Origin: Pedobacter sp. Leaf41
GTDB taxonomy: Bacteria; Bacteroidota; Bacteroidia; Sphingobacteriales; Sphingobacteriaceae
Assembly (NCBI RefSeq): GCF_001422545.1
Contig: NZ_LMLE01000006.1
Span: 472,825-536,824, forward strand
Reading direction: 5' to 3'
DNA: 64,000 nucleotides
Part shown: positions 55,301 through 62,948 of the stretch, piece by piece
Position numbering within the stretch: the first letter of the stretch is position 1
Layout of the letters: every line of letters begins with the position of its first letter
Translations under genes and position numbers: made by a program
Notes under the pieces: generated by a model
Databases searched by the model: none
What the model saw: the letters and a program-made list of their open reading frames with translations, nothing else
Told to the model about the DNA's origin: nothing

Positions 55301-55566
55301 GATAATGTAGCATATCCTGCCTGGTTTGTAGGGTAAGCGAGCAAACTCGGGCCATCCTGCAGGTTTAACCGGCAAGCCGGGATAATACTGATTTCATATT
55401 TTCTGGCTGCGGCATGTGCTCTAACAATACCGGCCAGCGTGTTGTGATCAGTAATGGCAATTTTAGAATAGCCCATTTTTGCGGCTTCTTCTACCAATTC
55501 CTCAGGGTGTGAAGCACCTCTTAAAAAGCTAAAATTGCTGGTGATTTGAAGTTCTGCATATTCCAT
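52336..55566 (-). CDS. dnaE2: error-prone DNA polymerase DnaE2 (ImuC)
   Basis: A 1076-residue C-family polymerase. An N-terminal PHP domain (residues 5-200, SNFSFLRGASHPEEL, TDHNTL) is followed by the polymerase domain with catalytic aspartates D379/D381/D383 in PPDIDVDF. An OB-fold lies around 950-1020 (VKVAGLVLVRQRPGTAGG). Length and cassette position separate it from replicative DnaE. It performs mutagenic translesion synthesis after DNA damage, working with ImuB and ImuA. It starts six bases after the imuB stop, so it is the last gene of the imuA-imuB-dnaE2 operon. Confidence 0.95.
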   Translation of the reverse strand: MEYAELQITSNFSFLRGASHPEELVEEAAKMGYSKIAITDHNTLAGIVRAHAAARKYEISIIPACRLNLQDGPSLLAYPTNQAGYATLSALLSLGNLRTEKGSCLLYREDVYQHSSGILFVAIPPDTLSANFDFETDFQNSLAEYKHNLNDQLYLAISRNYQGEDQKRMFRLTALANQLKIPLVATNDVYYHRPERRELQDVLTCVREKCTIHTAGFHLFKNAERHLKTPDEMLRLYRQYPQALQNAVHIAQTCQFSLDSLKYVYPEEITNGERSPFEELTHLAWKGAHEIFGENLPQKIVDNITYELKFVKEMEYASYFLTVYDIVSFARGQKILCQGRGSAANSTICYCLGITSVDPTKFDLLFERFVSSARNEPPDIDVDFEHERREEVIQYIYNKYGRDRAAIVATVTQQRQKGAIRDVGKVMGLSVDTINRLSASIWEFTDEWFEGNRLTEQGLNPNDPLLRKVLSLTAQMMGFPRQLGQHTGGFVITQGKLTDLCPILNARMADRTNIEWNKDDIDTLGFLKIDILALGMLTCIRKGFDLAKQHYNLDLSMAKINEYDDPEVYKMISHADTIGVFQIESRAQQSMLPRLKPECFYDLVIEVAIVRPGPIQGDMVHPYLRRRNKEEVIEYPSKELEEILNKTLGVPLFQEQAMKIAIVAAGFTPTEADELRRSMATFKLKGMVTQFEKKLISGMVAKGYDEEFAKRIFKQLEGFGSYGFPESHAASFALLVYVSCWLKCYYPDVFAAALLNSMPMGFYQPAQIVIDARKHNVEVRPIDINYSYFDNTLEELVGKYHALRLGFRQIKGIRTEDIEALTTHRIKHYQNIHELLDVGVSLATMERLADADAFRSLGFDRRQALWEVSALADRPIALFKDQAAESQLEKQTSLPLMSTSEHVIQDYASTSLSLKAHPVSFVREQLNLLRVSANKDLTEIKDGTTVKVAGLVLVRQRPGTAGGVCFITIEDESGFSNLVVFESLFEKYRKEILQARLLMVEGKLQREGEVIHVIVKRCFDLTPLLRKLSKVENDHSSLLTLSRSDEKTAPFPVENKRTQVRKTEQEISIPQARNFR

Positions 55567-55572
55567 AACTAT

Positions 55573-57072
55573 TTAAGCAAAAAAACCATGAATGAACCAA
55601 CGGGAATTCTGGGCAGAGTAATGACCGGCCCTAAATAGCCAGTAACGGCAACCCTGATCATCTTCTACAATATAATAATCGCGGTGCTCTCCGCTTTCAA
55701 GCCACCATGAACGCTCTATCCGTTCTGGTCCATCTGCTTTTTTAATGGGATGACGTTTCCCTTTGTAAATAAATAACAAAGGGGGATAATCTGGAATAGG
55801 TGCAGTAACCTGAATATGTTCTGGTTGATGCAGCAATTGGATCGGTCTGCCTAATGGATTATGCCAGGGTAAATCATTGTTTTCAGTAAGAGAATCTGCT
55901 TTTTTTATAGCACGTTCCGGCCAATAATTGGCTTCAGGAATAAAGCGGCGAATAGCTTTCGGTCCCACTTTTCCGGCTACCCGATCTAGTAAAGCAGAAA
56001 GTGAGGGATTTTGAAGCCCTGATTTAGTAAGCCATAATTTTTCCTGTGGCTGTACTACAGGTTCAGTTTTGCTTGCTGATAAGGTAAAAAGCTCTACGCC
56101 TAAACCTGGCGCCAGTTTATCAATGTTTAAAGCAAACAGTTTGAATAAATGATCAGTATCATTGCTACTTTGATGGGTTCCAATTGTTGTACGGATAATT
56201 TTTCCATCTATCCGAAAACCTTTTAATTCTGCCTTGCGTAAACCGAGTCCATCATTTTTTAATCGGGTACAAATTTGTTCCAGTAGCTTTTTTATGGCTA
56301 TTTCTATCGCGGTAGCAGTTCTTATGGGTTCAAGGCAAGGCAATCTTTCTTCATATTCAGGAATAATTATTACAGGATCAAAAACTTCAGGTAAATCACC
56401 AATGGCCTGGCCAATGCGATTTAATAAATTTTCTCCAAACCGGCGACGCAACACACTTCGCGGCATTTGAATAAATTGCGCTATTTTTTGCAGGCCAAGT
56501 TTATTCAAACGCTCTATGGTAGGTTGCTCCAGGCGGAGTGATGCGGCTGGCAGTGGCAATAAAGCATAATATTGTTTCCTGGCGGGAACGATGTTTTCCT
56601 GGCTCGAAAAACGAGCAACTGCCCAGCTAGTTCCAATGGTATCGGCAATGGCCAGTTTGGTAGTGTATCCAATTTCAAGCATGCGATTACTGATCTGGGC
56701 AAGGTAATGCGCTTCATTGTTCCATAAATGCGCACATCCGGTAATATCAAGCACAAGTCCATCAGGAGCGTCAATGGCTACCCAGGGCGTAAACCTGATG
56801 AACCATTCTGCAAGTCCTTTTAACAGTTTGATATTCCGGTCAGGTTTATCATCAAAAACCTCAATTTCGTGTACCAGTGCCCGGCCATCAGCCAAGGGCA
56901 TGCCAACATGTACGCCCTGGCTTGCTGCTAAAGGGTTACAGGCGGTAATTATAATGCGACCGTGTACAGGTGCCGTAAAAACGAAAGCACATTTTTTTAG
57001 CTCCGGGCGGCGGATACAAAGCCAGTCCGTTAGTAAAAACGGAAACCATATACTTGCAAAACGCTTTTCCAT
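55573..57072 (-). CDS. imuB: ImuB, catalytically inactive Y-family polymerase homologue
   Basis: A 499-residue Y-family polymerase homologue. The N-terminus FASIWFPFLLTDW replaces the metal-binding DxD of active members, and LVLDITGCAHLW replaces the SxDE motif, so catalysis is unlikely. It acts as a hub linking DnaE2 to the sliding clamp and ImuA. The C-terminal ImuB extension includes RPIQLLHQPEHI and a final tryptophan-rich segment. I start at ATG 57070-57072 (MEKRFASIW); the frame extends upstream within imuA but without family similarity. One base separates it from the imuA stop. Confidence 0.92.
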   Translation of the reverse strand: MEKRFASIWFPFLLTDWLCIRRPELKKCAFVFTAPVHGRIIITACNPLAASQGVHVGMPLADGRALVHEIEVFDDKPDRNIKLLKGLAEWFIRFTPWVAIDAPDGLVLDITGCAHLWNNEAHYLAQISNRMLEIGYTTKLAIADTIGTSWAVARFSSQENIVPARKQYYALLPLPAASLRLEQPTIERLNKLGLQKIAQFIQMPRSVLRRRFGENLLNRIGQAIGDLPEVFDPVIIIPEYEERLPCLEPIRTATAIEIAIKKLLEQICTRLKNDGLGLRKAELKGFRIDGKIIRTTIGTHQSSNDTDHLFKLFALNIDKLAPGLGVELFTLSASKTEPVVQPQEKLWLTKSGLQNPSLSALLDRVAGKVGPKAIRRFIPEANYWPERAIKKADSLTENNDLPWHNPLGRPIQLLHQPEHIQVTAPIPDYPPLLFIYKGKRHPIKKADGPERIERSWWLESGEHRDYYIVEDDQGCRYWLFRAGHYSAQNSRWFIHGFFA

Positions 57073-57073
57073 A

Positions 57074-57811
57074 TTAACTTGCCTGAAGTTTTTTAAGAGG
57101 TTGAAGAACTTTTTGAACCTGGTTGAGGTGTTGAAATGTGGTGCCATTCCAGGCCACCTCAAAACTTGCAGGCTGTGCATTTCTAACTTTAAGTAAATTT
57201 ACCGACCAGGAAGGATGACCTACACCAGGCATGCCGTCGGGCAACAAACTTGGTAAATGCTTAATTTGCCATCGGGCCAAACAAGTGGTGTTGTTAACCT
57301 GCTGCGGGTTATTTCGTAAAATAAAAGCAGGTACTTTGCTTTTTTCAATTACCAATTGTAGCCGTCGAGATTGGCTAAAACTAAGCTCAGAAATTTCTGC
57401 GACTACAGCGCTTAAGTTTTCACATTTTAAAGCTTCTTCTAAAACCCATAAAATTTCTTTTTGATGATTAAGATCGATAAAAATAATTTGATCGGGTTTT
57501 AATGCAAAACGCTGCATAGCAGGGGGGAAAAGATTTCTGGAACTGCTAATCCAGATTGATGGACTACCGGTTTCCATTAATGCAGAAAGTAATGCGTTTA
57601 TAAAGCCAACACTTGCCGCTGTATCTTCAGTTTCAATAGCAATAAATTCATGAATGCCCTCCAATGGAAAATTTTTATTCGGAAATGCATTTGCAAACAA
57701 ACTCAATTTAGGTAAACTATTTTCTTGAATGCTTAATGTGGTATAGCCCTGCAAACCTAAAATTTGTTTCTTTAAATCTTCAATTAAGTGCCGTTTAGAT
57801 TCCTTTTCCAT
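57074..57811 (-). CDS. imuA: ImuA family protein (RecA-like)
   Basis: A 245-residue RecA/SulA-like protein and the first gene of the mutasome operon. The N-terminal segment LIEDLKKQILGLQGY is followed by a RecA-like core (GIHEFIAIETEDTAASVGFI, SIWISSSRNLFPPAMQRFAL, IIFIDLNHQKEILWVLEEAL). A classical Walker A GxxxxGKT is not seen, as in many ImuA proteins. In other bacteria it modulates RecA and the DnaE2 complex. The start is ATG 57809-57811. It is divergent from alkB with a 90-bp shared promoter region. Confidence 0.88.
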   Translation of the reverse strand: MEKESKRHLIEDLKKQILGLQGYTTLSIQENSLPKLSLFANAFPNKNFPLEGIHEFIAIETEDTAASVGFINALLSALMETGSPSIWISSSRNLFPPAMQRFALKPDQIIFIDLNHQKEILWVLEEALKCENLSAVVAEISELSFSQSRRLQLVIEKSKVPAFILRNNPQQVNNTTCLARWQIKHLPSLLPDGMPGVGHPSWSVNLLKVRNAQPASFEVAWNGTTFQHLNQVQKVLQPLKKLQAS

Positions 57812-57901
57812 AATCAACCTCCTGTTTTGAATTTAGTAAAGGCAAATATAATGCTAAAAATATTAGTAATTTATAAAAAGTTTTGCACCTTTGTATACGT
57901 T

Positions 57902-58522
57902 ATGGAACAGTTAAGTTTTTTTGCTGAAGCAGGACAATCCATTGGCTTGCCATCGGATATTTTAACCTATAAAAACAACTTTATAGGGAAAACGGAAAGC
58001 GATTCACTTTTAATTCATTTAATAGAGAATACGCCATGGGTACAAAAAGTAGTGCGGTATTACGATAAAGAGATTACTACGCCCAGGTTATCTGCCTGGT
58101 ATGGTGATGCAGAGCAGTTGGATTATGCAGCATTAGGCAAATCGATTCCTTTGTGTTGGACCGATGAACTATTGCAGCTAAAAGCTATGATAGAACCTGC
58201 CGCGGGCATCACCTTTAATTCGGTATTGCTTAATTATTATCGAGATGGGCAGGATTCTGTAACCTGGCACAGCGATAATGAAACCGTGATGGGCTCGCAT
58301 CCTGTGATTGCATCTTTGTCTTTTGGCCAGGTTAGGTCTTTTGATATTCGCCTAAAAGCAAACCACTCAGAAAAATATTCTATTAAATTAGAACATGGCT
58401 CGTTGCTTTTGATGAAAGGTAATTTACAGCAAAAGTGGGATCATCGGATTGCGAAATCCAAACGATATATGAAGCCCAGAATCAACCTCACCTTTAGAAA
58501 AATTATTAATCCTTCAATATGA
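57902..58522 (+). CDS. alkB: AlkB family alkylated-DNA dioxygenase
   Basis: A 206-residue Fe(II)/2-oxoglutarate dioxygenase that directly reverses 1-methyladenine and 3-methylcytosine damage. The iron ligands are H123 and D125 (WHSDNE) and H181 (WDHR). The 2-oxoglutarate arginines are R193/R199 in PRINLTFR. NYYRDGQDSVTWHSD is typical of the ALKBH2/3-like bacterial branch. I start at ATG 57902; the longer frame upstream lies in the shared promoter region with imuA. Its stop overlaps the next gene (ATGA), indicating translational coupling. Confidence 0.93.
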   Translation: MEQLSFFAEAGQSIGLPSDILTYKNNFIGKTESDSLLIHLIENTPWVQKVVRYYDKEITTPRLSAWYGDAEQLDYAALGKSIPLCWTDELLQLKAMIEPAAGITFNSVLLNYYRDGQDSVTWHSDNETVMGSHPVIASLSFGQVRSFDIRLKANHSEKYSIKLEHGSLLLMKGNLQQKWDHRIAKSKRYMKPRINLTFRKIINPSI

Positions 58523-58968
58523 TCAAGCTTCATTATATATACGAAGACCCAACTGAAAGTTTAGGTTTCTGTGCTTATCTTTTGTTACAGGAAGAAAACC
58601 AGCAATCATTTTTAATTTTAAATGATGATGAAATATTGGGTCAGATAGAATTGATTAACGGAGATTGGCGAAACCTGAGCGACCAAAAACTTGATGAACA
58701 ATTTGTACAATCAATTGGCAAATTTTTAAAAGGACAACAGTTTTTAAAATTACCCAAACTGATAAAAGATCGTTGGCCAATGTGGGTAGAGGAGGTTATT
58801 GTTCAATCAGAATCTATGTATCTTATTGTAGCCAAATCCAATATAGAATTTCATTCTTTTGAAAAGATTTTCCGTGATTTTATTCCTCAACTTGTTAAAG
58901 ACGAATGGTTGATTTGTTTTAAAGTTTACGATGCAAACTTTGAGGCTGGATTTGAATTGGAAGTTTAA
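58519..58968 (+). CDS. uncharacterised protein coupled to AlkB
   Basis: A 149-residue soluble protein of unknown function whose ATG overlaps the alkB stop by four bases. It has no signal peptide or membrane helix. Features are an N-terminal beta-rich part (ILNDDEILGQIELINGDW) and a helical middle (DQKLDEQFVQSIGKFLKGQ), then DRWPMWVEEVIVQSES and the closing KVYDANFEAGFELEV. It is not a known partner of AlkB to me. The tight overlap suggests a role in the same damage response or at least shared expression. Confidence 0.7.
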   Translation: MIKLHYIYEDPTESLGFCAYLLLQEENQQSFLILNDDEILGQIELINGDWRNLSDQKLDEQFVQSIGKFLKGQQFLKLPKLIKDRWPMWVEEVIVQSESMYLIVAKSNIEFHSFEKIFRDFIPQLVKDEWLICFKVYDANFEAGFELEV

Positions 58969-59024
58969 TTTAAATCTTGATAAAAATTATAATTTATCAA
59001 TGGGTGTAAAATTACAATTCTAAA

Positions 59025-59060
59025 GAAAACAAAAATGGCGCTTGATTTTTCAAGCGCCAT
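59025..59060 (-). terminator. terminator of purM
   Basis: On the minus strand, ATGGCGCTTG and CAAGCGCCAT (59035-59044 and 59051-59060) form a perfect 10-bp stem followed by TTTTTGTTTTC. It overlaps the region 14 bp after the purM stop. Confidence 0.85.
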
Positions 59061-59073
59061 GGTTAGCTATTTC

Positions 59074-60255
59074 TTAATTATAGATAAAAGTTCCTTTTTC
59101 ACTTTCGATGGTCACCTGTTTTTGGTTACCTTTTTCAACGCGACCAATAATTTGCGCATCAATGTTAAAGCTTTTTGAAATCTCTATAATATCTTTTGCA
59201 ATTTCTTGTGGAACATATAATTCCATGCGATGACCCATATTAAAAACTTTATACATCTCTTTCCAATCTGTACCGGATTGCTCTTGGATTAGCTTAAATA
59301 GGGGTGGAACAGGAAATAAATTGTCCTTAATCACATGGATATCATCATTGATAAAATGGAGCACTTTTGTTTGAGCGCCACCACTGCAATGCACAATTCC
59401 ATTAATTTGTTTGCGGTATTGTGTTAATATTTTTTTTATAACAGGTGCGTAAGTACGTGTAGGAGATAAAACGAGCTTACCAACAGTAGTTTTACCGAAA
59501 CCTTCAATTTCAATCTCGTCGGTTAGCTGCTTTTGTCCTGAAAAAACCAAATCAAAAGGTACAGCAGGATCGAAACTTTCAGGATATTTATTGGCGACAG
59601 ATTTCTCAAAAACATCATGACGAGCAGAGGTTAATCCGTTAGAACCCATTCCTCCATTGTATTCTGTTTCGTAGGTTGCTTGTCCGTAAGAAGCTAAAGC
59701 TACAATTACATCACCTGGTTTAATGTTATCGTTACTGATTACATCTTCACGTTTCATGCGGCAGGTTACCGTAGAATCTACGATGATGGTTCTCACCAAA
59801 TCGCCAACATCGGCAGTTTCGCCACCGGTAGAATAAATAGAAATTCCTTGTTCCCTTAAATCAGCCAGAATTTCTTCTGTACCGTTAATTACAGCAGCAA
59901 TTACTTCTCCAGGTATTAAATTTTTATTTCGTCCGATGGTAGATGATAAGAGGATCTGATCAGTGGCTCCCACACATATTAAATCATCAATATTCATAAT
60001 GATTGCATCTTGAGCGATGCCTTTCCAGATAGAGATATCTCCTGTTTCTTTCCAATAAACATAAGCCAAAGATGATTTTGTTCCGGCACCATCGGCATGC
60101 ATGATATTACAAAATTCTTGATCACCACTTAAAATGTCGGGAATGATTTTGCAGAATGCTTTCGGGAAAATTCCTTTGTCGATATTTTTGATGGCATTAT
60201 GCACATCTTCTTTTGAGGCAGAAACGCCACGTTGATTGTACCTGTTATCACTCAT
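59074..60255 (-). CDS. purM: phosphoribosylformylglycinamidine cyclo-ligase (AIR synthetase)
   Basis: A 393-residue AIR synthetase, the fifth step of purine synthesis, making aminoimidazole ribonucleotide from FGAM with ATP. The family start RYNQRGVSASKEDV, the ATP/phosphate loop DGAGTKSSLAY, the MNIDDLICVGA metal block near residue 89 and the GGETADVGDLV motif are present. The length is typical of the Bacteroidota form. It stands apart from other purine genes, as often in this phylum. The promoter region upstream carries a GAGTCAGAAGT micro-repeat. Confidence 0.93.
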   Translation of the reverse strand: MSDNRYNQRGVSASKEDVHNAIKNIDKGIFPKAFCKIIPDILSGDQEFCNIMHADGAGTKSSLAYVYWKETGDISIWKGIAQDAIIMNIDDLICVGATDQILLSSTIGRNKNLIPGEVIAAVINGTEEILADLREQGISIYSTGGETADVGDLVRTIIVDSTVTCRMKREDVISNDNIKPGDVIVALASYGQATYETEYNGGMGSNGLTSARHDVFEKSVANKYPESFDPAVPFDLVFSGQKQLTDEIEIEGFGKTTVGKLVLSPTRTYAPVIKKILTQYRKQINGIVHCSGGAQTKVLHFINDDIHVIKDNLFPVPPLFKLIQEQSGTDWKEMYKVFNMGHRMELYVPQEIAKDIIEISKSFNIDAQIIGRVEKGNQKQVTIESEKGTFIYN

Positions 60256-60280
60256 GTTGGCGCAAAGATAAGGGAAAAAG

Positions 60281-60312
60281 TCGGGAGTCAGAAGTGAGGA
60301 GTCAGAAGTTTT
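60281..60312. repeat. micro-repeat (GAGTCAGAAGT)
   Basis: Two near copies, GGGAGTCAGAAGT and GAGGAGTCAGAAGT, in tandem 26 bp upstream of the purM start. Confidence 0.55.
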
Positions 60313-60419
60313 TGATGGTTAAAGTAATGGTTTTCTTCGTGGAGATTTTACTCACTATGAACGGTCGTCATCATCAAATTGATTGGGGGGATCTAACAGA
60401 CGATTTAATTGGCTTTAAG

Positions 60420-60446
60420 ATTCCCGCCTACGCGGCAATGACGATG
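60420..60446 (+). repeat. short interspersed element (ATTCCCGCCTACGC type)
   Basis: ATTCCCGCCTACGCGGCAAT followed by GACGATG. It is nearly identical to the minus-strand element at 21270-21296. Confidence 0.6.
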
Positions 60447-60504
60447 CAGGTATACAATATACGTTTAAAGAGAACGATCTTAAAATTCTTAAATCCAAAA
60501 AGTC

Positions 60505-60543
60505 ATGATCAAAAAAAGGGCGTAAAGTTTACACCTTACGCCC
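60505..60543 (-). terminator. terminator of glutamine synthetase III
   Basis: On the minus strand, GGGCGTAA (from 60543-60536) pairs with TTACGCCC (60525-60518), followed by TTTTTTTGATC. It lies about 28 bp past the stop codon. Confidence 0.8.
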
Positions 60544-60570
60544 TATACCTTAAACCTTCCGGCTTAAAAA

Positions 60571-62745
60571 CTATTTCATGAATAACAATTCTCTGAATTT
60601 CGGTAAAGGCCAAACGCTATCGTCAACAATTTGCTCTAATTTATCAGCATGGTAACGGATGGTATCGAAGTAAGATTTAACTTTCTCATCGTAAGCAATT
60701 GCTTTCTCACGAGTGTCTTCAATTTTGTTGGTTACTTTACGTTCTTCCAGCATCGCATCGATATTGGTTTTAACGATATCTAAATGCTCAGAAAGTTTTT
60801 TAACGATGTCCAAAGATGATTTGCTTTCTACACCAAGTTCTTTTAAACCTTTTACATTCTCGATTAAAGAATTTTGGTAAGCGATAGCAGCAGGAATGAT
60901 GGCTGTGTTTGCCACTTCGCCCATTACACGAGCTTCAATTTGTAATTTTTTGTAGAAGTTTTCTAACATGATTTCATGACGGGCATGGATTTCACGTTTG
61001 CTATAAATACCAGTACTTTCAAATAAACTTGCAGATTTCTCAGTTAAATAAGCATCTAAAGCCTTTGGTGTAGTTTTGATGTTTGATAAACCACGTGTTG
61101 CAGCTTCATCTTCCCACTCCTGGCTGTAGCCATTACCTTCAAAACGAATCGATTTAGATTCTTTGATGTATTTTTTGATTACCGTTAATAAAGCGATGTC
61201 TTTTTTATCACCTTTTTTGATCAATTTATCAACTTCAGCTTTGAATTTAACCAATTGCTCAGCCATAATGGCGTTTAAGATCGTCATTGGAGCCGAAGAG
61301 TTAGCTGAAGAACCAACCGCTCTTAACTCGAATTTGTTACCTGTAAATGCAAAAGGTGAAGTCCGGTTACGATCAGTATTATCCAACAAAATTTGTGGAA
61401 TTTTAGGGATACCTAACCAAAGAGCGTTATCCTCTTTAATTTTTTTGCTGATACGTGAGTGCTCAATTTCATCTAAAACATCGTTTAATTGAGAACCTAA
61501 GAAGATGGAGATAATTGCTGGTGGTGCTTCGTTAGCACCTAAACGGTGATCGTTACTTACCGAAGCAATACTCGCACGTAATAAATCTGCATGTTCGCTC
61601 ACTGCTTTAATCGTATTTACGAAGAAAGTTAAAAACATTAAGTTGTTTTTAGGCGTTTTGCCCGGAGCCAATAAGTTTTTACCAGTATCAGTAATTAACG
61701 ACCAGTTGTTGTGTTTACCTGAACCGTTGATGCCAGCGTATGGTTTTTCGTGTAATAAAACACGGAAATGGTGACGACGAGCAACTTTTTCCATCAAATC
61801 CATCAATAACTGATTGTGATCGATGGCCAGGTTTATTTCTTCATAAATTGGAGCACATTCGAATTGAGAAGGTGCAACCTCATTGTGACGGGTTTTTAAA
61901 GGAATACCTAATTTCAATGCTTCGTTTTCAAAATCAACCATGTAGGTGAAAACACGCTCAGGAATTGATCCGAAATAATGATCTTCTAACTGTTGGCCTT
62001 TAGCAGACATGTGTCCGAATAAAGCACGACCAGTTAACAATAAATCAGGACGGGCATTAAACAATGATTCATCAACCAAGAAATATTCTTGCTCGATACC
62101 TAAAGACGCATTTACTTTAGTAATGCTTTTATCAAAATACTGGCAAACATCAACAGCAGCTTTATCAAGTGCAGCTAATGCTTTTAATAATGGAGCTTTA
62201 TAATCTAAAGCCTCACCAGTGTAGGATACGAAAACGGTAGGAATACAAAGAGTTTTACCAGCTTTGCTTTCCATAATGAATGCTGGAGATGATGGATCCC
62301 AGGCAGTGTAACCACGAGCTTCGAAAGTATTACGGATACCGCCGTTAGGGAAACTTGATGCATCCGGTTCTTGTTGAACCAAAGCGCTACCAGCAAATTT
62401 TTCTATAGCACCTTCGCCACTAGGCTCAAAAAATGAATCGTGTTTTTCAGCAGTTGTACCTGTTAATGGTTGGAACCAGTGTGTGTAATGTGTTGCTCCA
62501 GCAGCCATAGCCCATGCTTTCATTGCAGTTGCAATCTGGTTAGCATCGTCAGAATTAATTAATTCACCTTGATTAATAGATGAGATTAATTTTTCATACA
62601 CGTCCTTAGATAAGAAATCTCTCATTTTTTTCTTATCAAATACATTAGCGCCAAAAAAATCAGAAATTTTTGCAGATGGTGATTTTACTTCTGGCGAAAT
62701 TCTGTTTTGAGCCTCTTTTAATGCGATGGTTCTTAAGCTTTTCAT
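60571..62745 (-). CDS. glutamine synthetase, type III
   Basis: A 724-residue GSIII, the large form common in Bacteroidota and cyanobacteria. It makes glutamine from glutamate, ammonia and ATP and is the main ammonium-assimilation enzyme. Family blocks are THWFQPLTGTTAEKHDSF near residues 83-100, IEQEYFLVD near 216-224, RHNEVAPSQFE near 282-292, the ATP-site HEKPYAGINGSGKHNNWS near 329-346 and RTSPFAFTGNKFELRAVGSS near 455-474. The C-terminal extension (about 590-724) is helical and specific to type III. It is monocistronic with its own terminator. The upstream 200 bp has no recognisable NtrC-type site. Confidence 0.96.
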   Translation of the reverse strand: MKSLRTIALKEAQNRISPEVKSPSAKISDFFGANVFDKKKMRDFLSKDVYEKLISSINQGELINSDDANQIATAMKAWAMAAGATHYTHWFQPLTGTTAEKHDSFFEPSGEGAIEKFAGSALVQQEPDASSFPNGGIRNTFEARGYTAWDPSSPAFIMESKAGKTLCIPTVFVSYTGEALDYKAPLLKALAALDKAAVDVCQYFDKSITKVNASLGIEQEYFLVDESLFNARPDLLLTGRALFGHMSAKGQQLEDHYFGSIPERVFTYMVDFENEALKLGIPLKTRHNEVAPSQFECAPIYEEINLAIDHNQLLMDLMEKVARRHHFRVLLHEKPYAGINGSGKHNNWSLITDTGKNLLAPGKTPKNNLMFLTFFVNTIKAVSEHADLLRASIASVSNDHRLGANEAPPAIISIFLGSQLNDVLDEIEHSRISKKIKEDNALWLGIPKIPQILLDNTDRNRTSPFAFTGNKFELRAVGSSANSSAPMTILNAIMAEQLVKFKAEVDKLIKKGDKKDIALLTVIKKYIKESKSIRFEGNGYSQEWEDEAATRGLSNIKTTPKALDAYLTEKSASLFESTGIYSKREIHARHEIMLENFYKKLQIEARVMGEVANTAIIPAAIAYQNSLIENVKGLKELGVESKSSLDIVKKLSEHLDIVKTNIDAMLEERKVTNKIEDTREKAIAYDEKVKSYFDTIRYHADKLEQIVDDSVWPLPKFRELLFMK

Positions 62746-62948
62746 TAATTTGTTATGTTTTTTGTCAAAAATAGTATATTTTATTGTTTTTTATAAAACA
62801 ATCGTAAGTTTTAGAGCAATTTTATTGAAAATGAAATAAAAAAATGTTTTTCAAATGGAATTTTTCATTATTCGTAAAGAAAATGGAATTTTCAGTTGGT
62901 TTATGGAATTGTGAAATTTGCTACATCATGCTATAAAAATCAATAGCT

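Larger units (their letters stand above)
60256..60570. other. intergenic region with micro-repeat and interspersed element
   Basis: About 315 bp. It holds the GAGTCAGAAGT repeat at 60281-60312, the ATTCCCGCCTACGC element at 60420-60446 and the glutamine synthetase terminator at 60505-60543. The 122-codon reading frame crossing it (60213-60581) has no family features and spans the purM start, repeats and terminator. Confidence 0.55.

Noticed and set aside
60213..60581. 122-codon reading frame between purM and glutamine synthetase
   Set aside because: It overlaps the purM start on the other strand, a micro-repeat, an interspersed element and the glutamine synthetase terminator.
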